This document shows positions 61,275 through 64,000 of a DNA stretch of 64,000 nucleotides, in pieces. The number at the start of each line of letters is the position of its first letter. Within the stretch, counting starts at the first letter, position 1. Location of the stretch: contig CAITND010000037.1 in assembly GCA_903893625.1 (NCBI GenBank), positions 1 to 64,000 on the forward strand, given 5' to 3'. This DNA comes from an uncultured Oscillatoriales cyanobacterium (GTDB taxonomy: Bacteria; Cyanobacteriota; Cyanobacteriia; Cyanobacteriales; Microcoleaceae). Both the position numbers and the translations under genes were made by a program. The notes under the pieces were generated by a model. That model ran no database searches. It worked only from the letters and a program-made list of their open reading frames with translations, and was not told where the DNA came from.

Positions 61275-63086
61275 ATGAATCAATTACAAGCCGATGTTTT
61301 AGTGGTGGGGGGCGGAACTGGAGGAACTGCTGCGGCATTACAAGCCGCCCGTCGAGGGGCAAAAACAATTTTAGTCAGTCAATGGTCAATGTTAGGAGGA
61401 ATGTTAACCTCTGGGGGCGTTCCCGCACCGGATGGCAATGAATTAGTCGCGTTTCAAACGGGAATTTGGGGGGCATTTATTCGAGAATTAAACCAACGTC
61501 AACCCGAAGGTTTAGATAATGCTTGGGTGAGTTTCTTTACTTATCATCCCCAAATTGGAGCGAATATTTTTGCAGATTGGGTGAAAGCAGAACCGAATTT
61601 ATTATGGATAGTAGAACAATCCCCTTTAGAAGTTGTCAAACAAGGGAATTATATTACAGAGGTTCGTTTTCAATCTTATACAATAGAAGCTAAAATTATA
61701 TTAGATGCAACGGAATTAGGCGATGTTTTGGAATTAGCAGAAATACCCTATCGTTGGGGATGGGAATTACAAGCCCAATGGCAAGAACCCAGTGCTCCAA
61801 TTGATAAATTTACTTTTATTAAAACAACCCCTGTGCAAGCTCCAACCTGGGTTTTTATCATGCAGGATTTTGGAGAAGATCAAATCGCCCCGGAAATTCC
61901 CGCCCCTGCTATTGATACCCCAGAATTATTTATCAATGCTTGGAAAAATTATGGTGAAGAATCGTTTTTAAACTATGGGAAACTTCCCGGTCAACGGTTT
62001 ATGATTAACTGGCCGATTCAGGGAAATGATTATGATCAAAATTTAGATCGTTTAATTGGTTCAGAAGCTGAACGTTTACAATTTTGGCAAGAAAGTTTTT
62101 GGCATAGTCAAAGTTTTGCCCGGTTTATTCAACAACAACTCGGAGGACGCTATGGGTTAGCAACGGGAACTTTCCCAATAGAAAATCGACATAATTTTAA
62201 TACAGATCCAACTATTTTATCCGCTTTTGCCTTACATCCTTACTATCGAGAAAGTCGTCGAGTTCAAGGATTAACTACAATTCGAGAACAGGATATTTTA
62301 CCTGTGAAAGAAGGTTATACGGCTTTATTACCGATTAATGAAATAGGAAAATGTGAAGCGATCGCTATTGGAAATTATGCTAACGATCACCATTATACCA
62401 CTTTTGAATGGCCTGTAAAACCGAAAAGTCTACGCTGGGGAGGACGTTGGACAGGAACGCCCTTTACCATTCCCTATCGCGCCTTAATTCCTATTAGTGT
62501 TGATAATTTATTAGTCTGTGAAAAAAATATCTCAGTTTCCCATATTGCTAACGGTGCAACTCGTTTACAACCTGTGGTATTAGGCATTGGACAAGCCGCA
62601 GGAATGGCGGCAGCCTTATGTATTGAACAGGGAATAAAACCCAAAGAATTATCTGTTAGAGCGTTACAAAATGCTTTATTAACTGATAAAATTGCCCCTC
62701 AAGCTATTATTCCTTTATTTAATTTACCTCCCGATCATCCCGATTGGTTAGACTGGCAATATTATTATTTAGATCATCCCGAATTTTATCCTATTGATGG
62801 TAATTGTCCGGTAGCTGGAATTTCCCCCTATTCTTCAAAAGACAGTCAGGCTTTTTCGGGTATTTTTCAGCGTCAAAATGACCAAGACTATACCCTCACC
62901 CTAACGGAAGGAGATTTAACGGGTCAAACCTGGATATTAGTGACGCTACACCCAGAAATTAACCACCAATTACAAAAGATTTCTACTTCTTCCCTCCTAA
63001 CGGTTTATGCACGTTTAAACGTCTCAGGTCATTGGTTAATTGTAGAAGCATTTAATCCCATTAGAAACCGGATTTATGAAAGTTAA
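61275..63086 (+). CDS. FAD-dependent oxidoreductase
   Basis: 603 aa. N-terminal dinucleotide fold DVLVVGGGTGGTAAALQAAR, the flavoprotein segment ILDATELGDVLELA, and a late LVCEKNISVSHIANGATRLQ plus LGIGQAAGMAAALC complete an FAD_oxidored-type fold related to putative xanthan-lyase-like and FAD-dependent dehydrogenase proteins. The last 130 residues are a separate C-terminal domain of unknown role. The substrate cannot be predicted. Confidence 0.85.
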   Translation: MNQLQADVLVVGGGTGGTAAALQAARRGAKTILVSQWSMLGGMLTSGGVPAPDGNELVAFQTGIWGAFIRELNQRQPEGLDNAWVSFFTYHPQIGANIFADWVKAEPNLLWIVEQSPLEVVKQGNYITEVRFQSYTIEAKIILDATELGDVLELAEIPYRWGWELQAQWQEPSAPIDKFTFIKTTPVQAPTWVFIMQDFGEDQIAPEIPAPAIDTPELFINAWKNYGEESFLNYGKLPGQRFMINWPIQGNDYDQNLDRLIGSEAERLQFWQESFWHSQSFARFIQQQLGGRYGLATGTFPIENRHNFNTDPTILSAFALHPYYRESRRVQGLTTIREQDILPVKEGYTALLPINEIGKCEAIAIGNYANDHHYTTFEWPVKPKSLRWGGRWTGTPFTIPYRALIPISVDNLLVCEKNISVSHIANGATRLQPVVLGIGQAAGMAAALCIEQGIKPKELSVRALQNALLTDKIAPQAIIPLFNLPPDHPDWLDWQYYYLDHPEFYPIDGNCPVAGISPYSSKDSQAFSGIFQRQNDQDYTLTLTEGDLTGQTWILVTLHPEINHQLQKISTSSLLTVYARLNVSGHWLIVEAFNPIRNRIYES

Positions 63087-63239
63087 TTGATTTCAGCCTA
63101 TATATCAGGGTTAGAAACCCGATTTATTAGTTTTGGTTAGTGCTTTTACACCCAATAAAAGAGGGTTAATAGCCGGATTTTATGAGGAGGGGTGAAAAAC
63201 TTTTTCCAACTAATCCTGATCTAAAGACTAATAGTTTGT

Positions 63240-63503
63240 ATGAAGAAGTGGACAGACTTAAACGGACACTCTATTATGCAAACCTATACATCTTTAGTTT
63301 TATCAGTTTGTTTATCGGTTGGTCTTACAACTAACGCTTTAGCTGTTAATCCTTCCGCTAATCCATTATCAGATATTGTTGCTGACCAACAATTACTTTC
63401 CGCCCGAACTCAACTGAATGGCCCTTATGCACCCGACAGAGGTAGCGGACGTCGAGATTTCAGAGATACAACCCATTCTTATGATGTTAATTCTCAACTC
63501 TAA
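63240..63503 (+). CDS. patX: PatX-like exported precursor with RGSGR pentapeptide
   Basis: 87 aa (73 aa if the internal ATG at 63276 is used, which gives a better signal peptide). The signal peptide MQTYTSLVLSVCLSVGLTT ends at ALA before VNPSANP. RGSGR is at residues 67-71 (YAPDRGSGRRDF). RGSGR is the active peptide of PatS and PatX, which inhibit HetR in filamentous cyanobacteria; PatX also occurs in species that do not form heterocysts. hetR is not in the window, so pairing is not tested here. Confidence 0.78.
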   Translation: MKKWTDLNGHSIMQTYTSLVLSVCLSVGLTTNALAVNPSANPLSDIVADQQLLSARTQLNGPYAPDRGSGRRDFRDTTHSYDVNSQL

Positions 63504-63523
63504 TCAAGGGTTAAAAATTAATC

Positions 63524-63556
63524 AGAAACCGGGTTTCTTCAAGAAACCCGGTTTCT
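63524..63556. terminator. Palindrome repeat after patX, probable bidirectional terminator
   Basis: AGAAACCGGGTTTCTT (63524-63539) and AAGAAACCCGGTTTCT (63541-63556) form a near-continuous 33-bp palindrome between patX and a converging gene. The right arm reaches into the last codons of that gene, whose stop is at 63555. Confidence 0.65.
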
Positions 63557-64000
63557 ATTTTACTTGTTTAAAAAATACTAACCCGCTATAGAGTTGAAAC
63601 GCATTATCCCAAATGCTTTCTGATTTTCGAGATAAATCAATATAAGGTTTAATCCGGCCCAAAAGTTGAGTATAATCTAAAGTTGTTTCTGCAAAAGGTG
63701 TAAATTCTGACCAGAGTTGAGCGTGAGTTAAATAGAGGTTAAACTGTTCAATTAACAGATTCCAATTCATCCGATTTGTATTTTGACTCGTCGGGAGGGC
63801 GCTGGTTTCACTCGAAAATTGACTAAAATCAATCCCTTCTTGAAAGTCATAACTCTGATCACAAAACCTTAAAATACAACCTCGTCGTGGTAAATGTAAA
63901 TCCAAAATTTGAGCATAATCTTGAGTCATTTCTTTATGACGAAATCGCTCTGATTTGGGACGACGCGGATCATAATCTAACATTTCCATAAATAACGGTA
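63555..64000 (-). CDS. Partial hypothetical protein, cut by the window edge
   Basis: At least 144 aa. The minus-strand frame has ATGs at 63989 and 63983 but is open to the end of the window, so the gene may start beyond it. Visible segments are RRGCILRFCDQSYDFQEG and LTHAQLWSEFTPFAETTLDY. No domain recognised; soluble. It converges on patX and its stop lies in the palindromic repeat. Confidence 0.55.
   Translation of the reverse strand, partial: PLFMEMLDYDPRRPKSERFRHKEMTQDYAQILDLHLPRRGCILRFCDQSYDFQEGIDFSQFSSETSALPTSQNTNRMNWNLLIEQFNLYLTHAQLWSEFTPFAETTLDYTQLLGRIKPYIDLSRKSESIWDNAFQLYSGLVFFKQVK

Overview
The window is cyanobacterial chromosome. Evidence: the HIP1 octamer GCGATCGC recurs throughout; base composition is AT-rich; there are cyanobacteria-typical genes (CP12, a KaiB-domain SasA kinase, DUF760, DUF3177, DUF928, a group 2 sigma factor, the 2-oxoglutarate decarboxylase/SSADH pair); and intergenic DNA holds heptanucleotide tandem repeats and dispersed palindromes. 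A small exported protein carrying RGSGR (PatX-like) points to a filamentous lineage, probably Oscillatoriales-like (Planktothrix/Microcoleus type). The genus is inference. I recognised no rRNA, tRNA or CRISPR array.

Layout. 0-12.4 kb: secreted RTX-trypsin protease, glutaredoxin and glutathione synthetase, a DUF433/PIN-like pair, a Gfo/Idh oxidoreductase, an atypical pyruvate kinase-like protein, ispF, a lipoprotein solute-binding protein, larB and a GNAT acetyltransferase. 12.9-22 kb: signalling block with a REC-GAF-GAF-kinase-REC-cyclase giant, a DUF2079 membrane protein, SasA, a NUDIX protein that looks like MutY with its glycosylase core deleted, DUF760 and a group 2 sigma factor. 22-25 kb: an Anbu-type proteasome-like peptidase, small proteins and a beta-hydroxyacid dehydrogenase.

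25.05-30.55 kb is the most unusual part: two overlapping genes. The first encodes a UvrD/Rep helicase with a DnaQ-type (DEDDh) exonuclease inserted in it. The second encodes a methyltransferase fused to a reverse transcriptase and an alpha-helical C-terminal region. A 3' remnant of a pentapeptide-repeat gene lies on the left and a truncated RelE-type toxin with intact antitoxin on the right, followed by a second antitoxin/toxin pair whose toxin has a nonsense codon. I interpret this as an inserted candidate anti-phage system that I cannot match to a named one.

31.6-46 kb: clpB, KDPG/KHG aldolase, L,D-transpeptidase plus phosphatase, a metallophosphoesterase, CheC-like and FIST proteins, cp12, a RAYT transposase with its REP-like repeats and an internally deleted copy, and a cobalamin-riboswitch-controlled hupE-cobW pair. 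46-52.8 kb: small and hypothetical proteins, a scar joining two beheaded genes (EAL and DUF928), a ChW-repeat protein, rpmF and xth. 52.8-64 kb: the cyanobacterial TCA-closing pair, a HIRAN-like protein, a Wzc/Wza-type exopolysaccharide pair, an FAD oxidoreductase, the PatX-like gene and a partial gene at the right edge.
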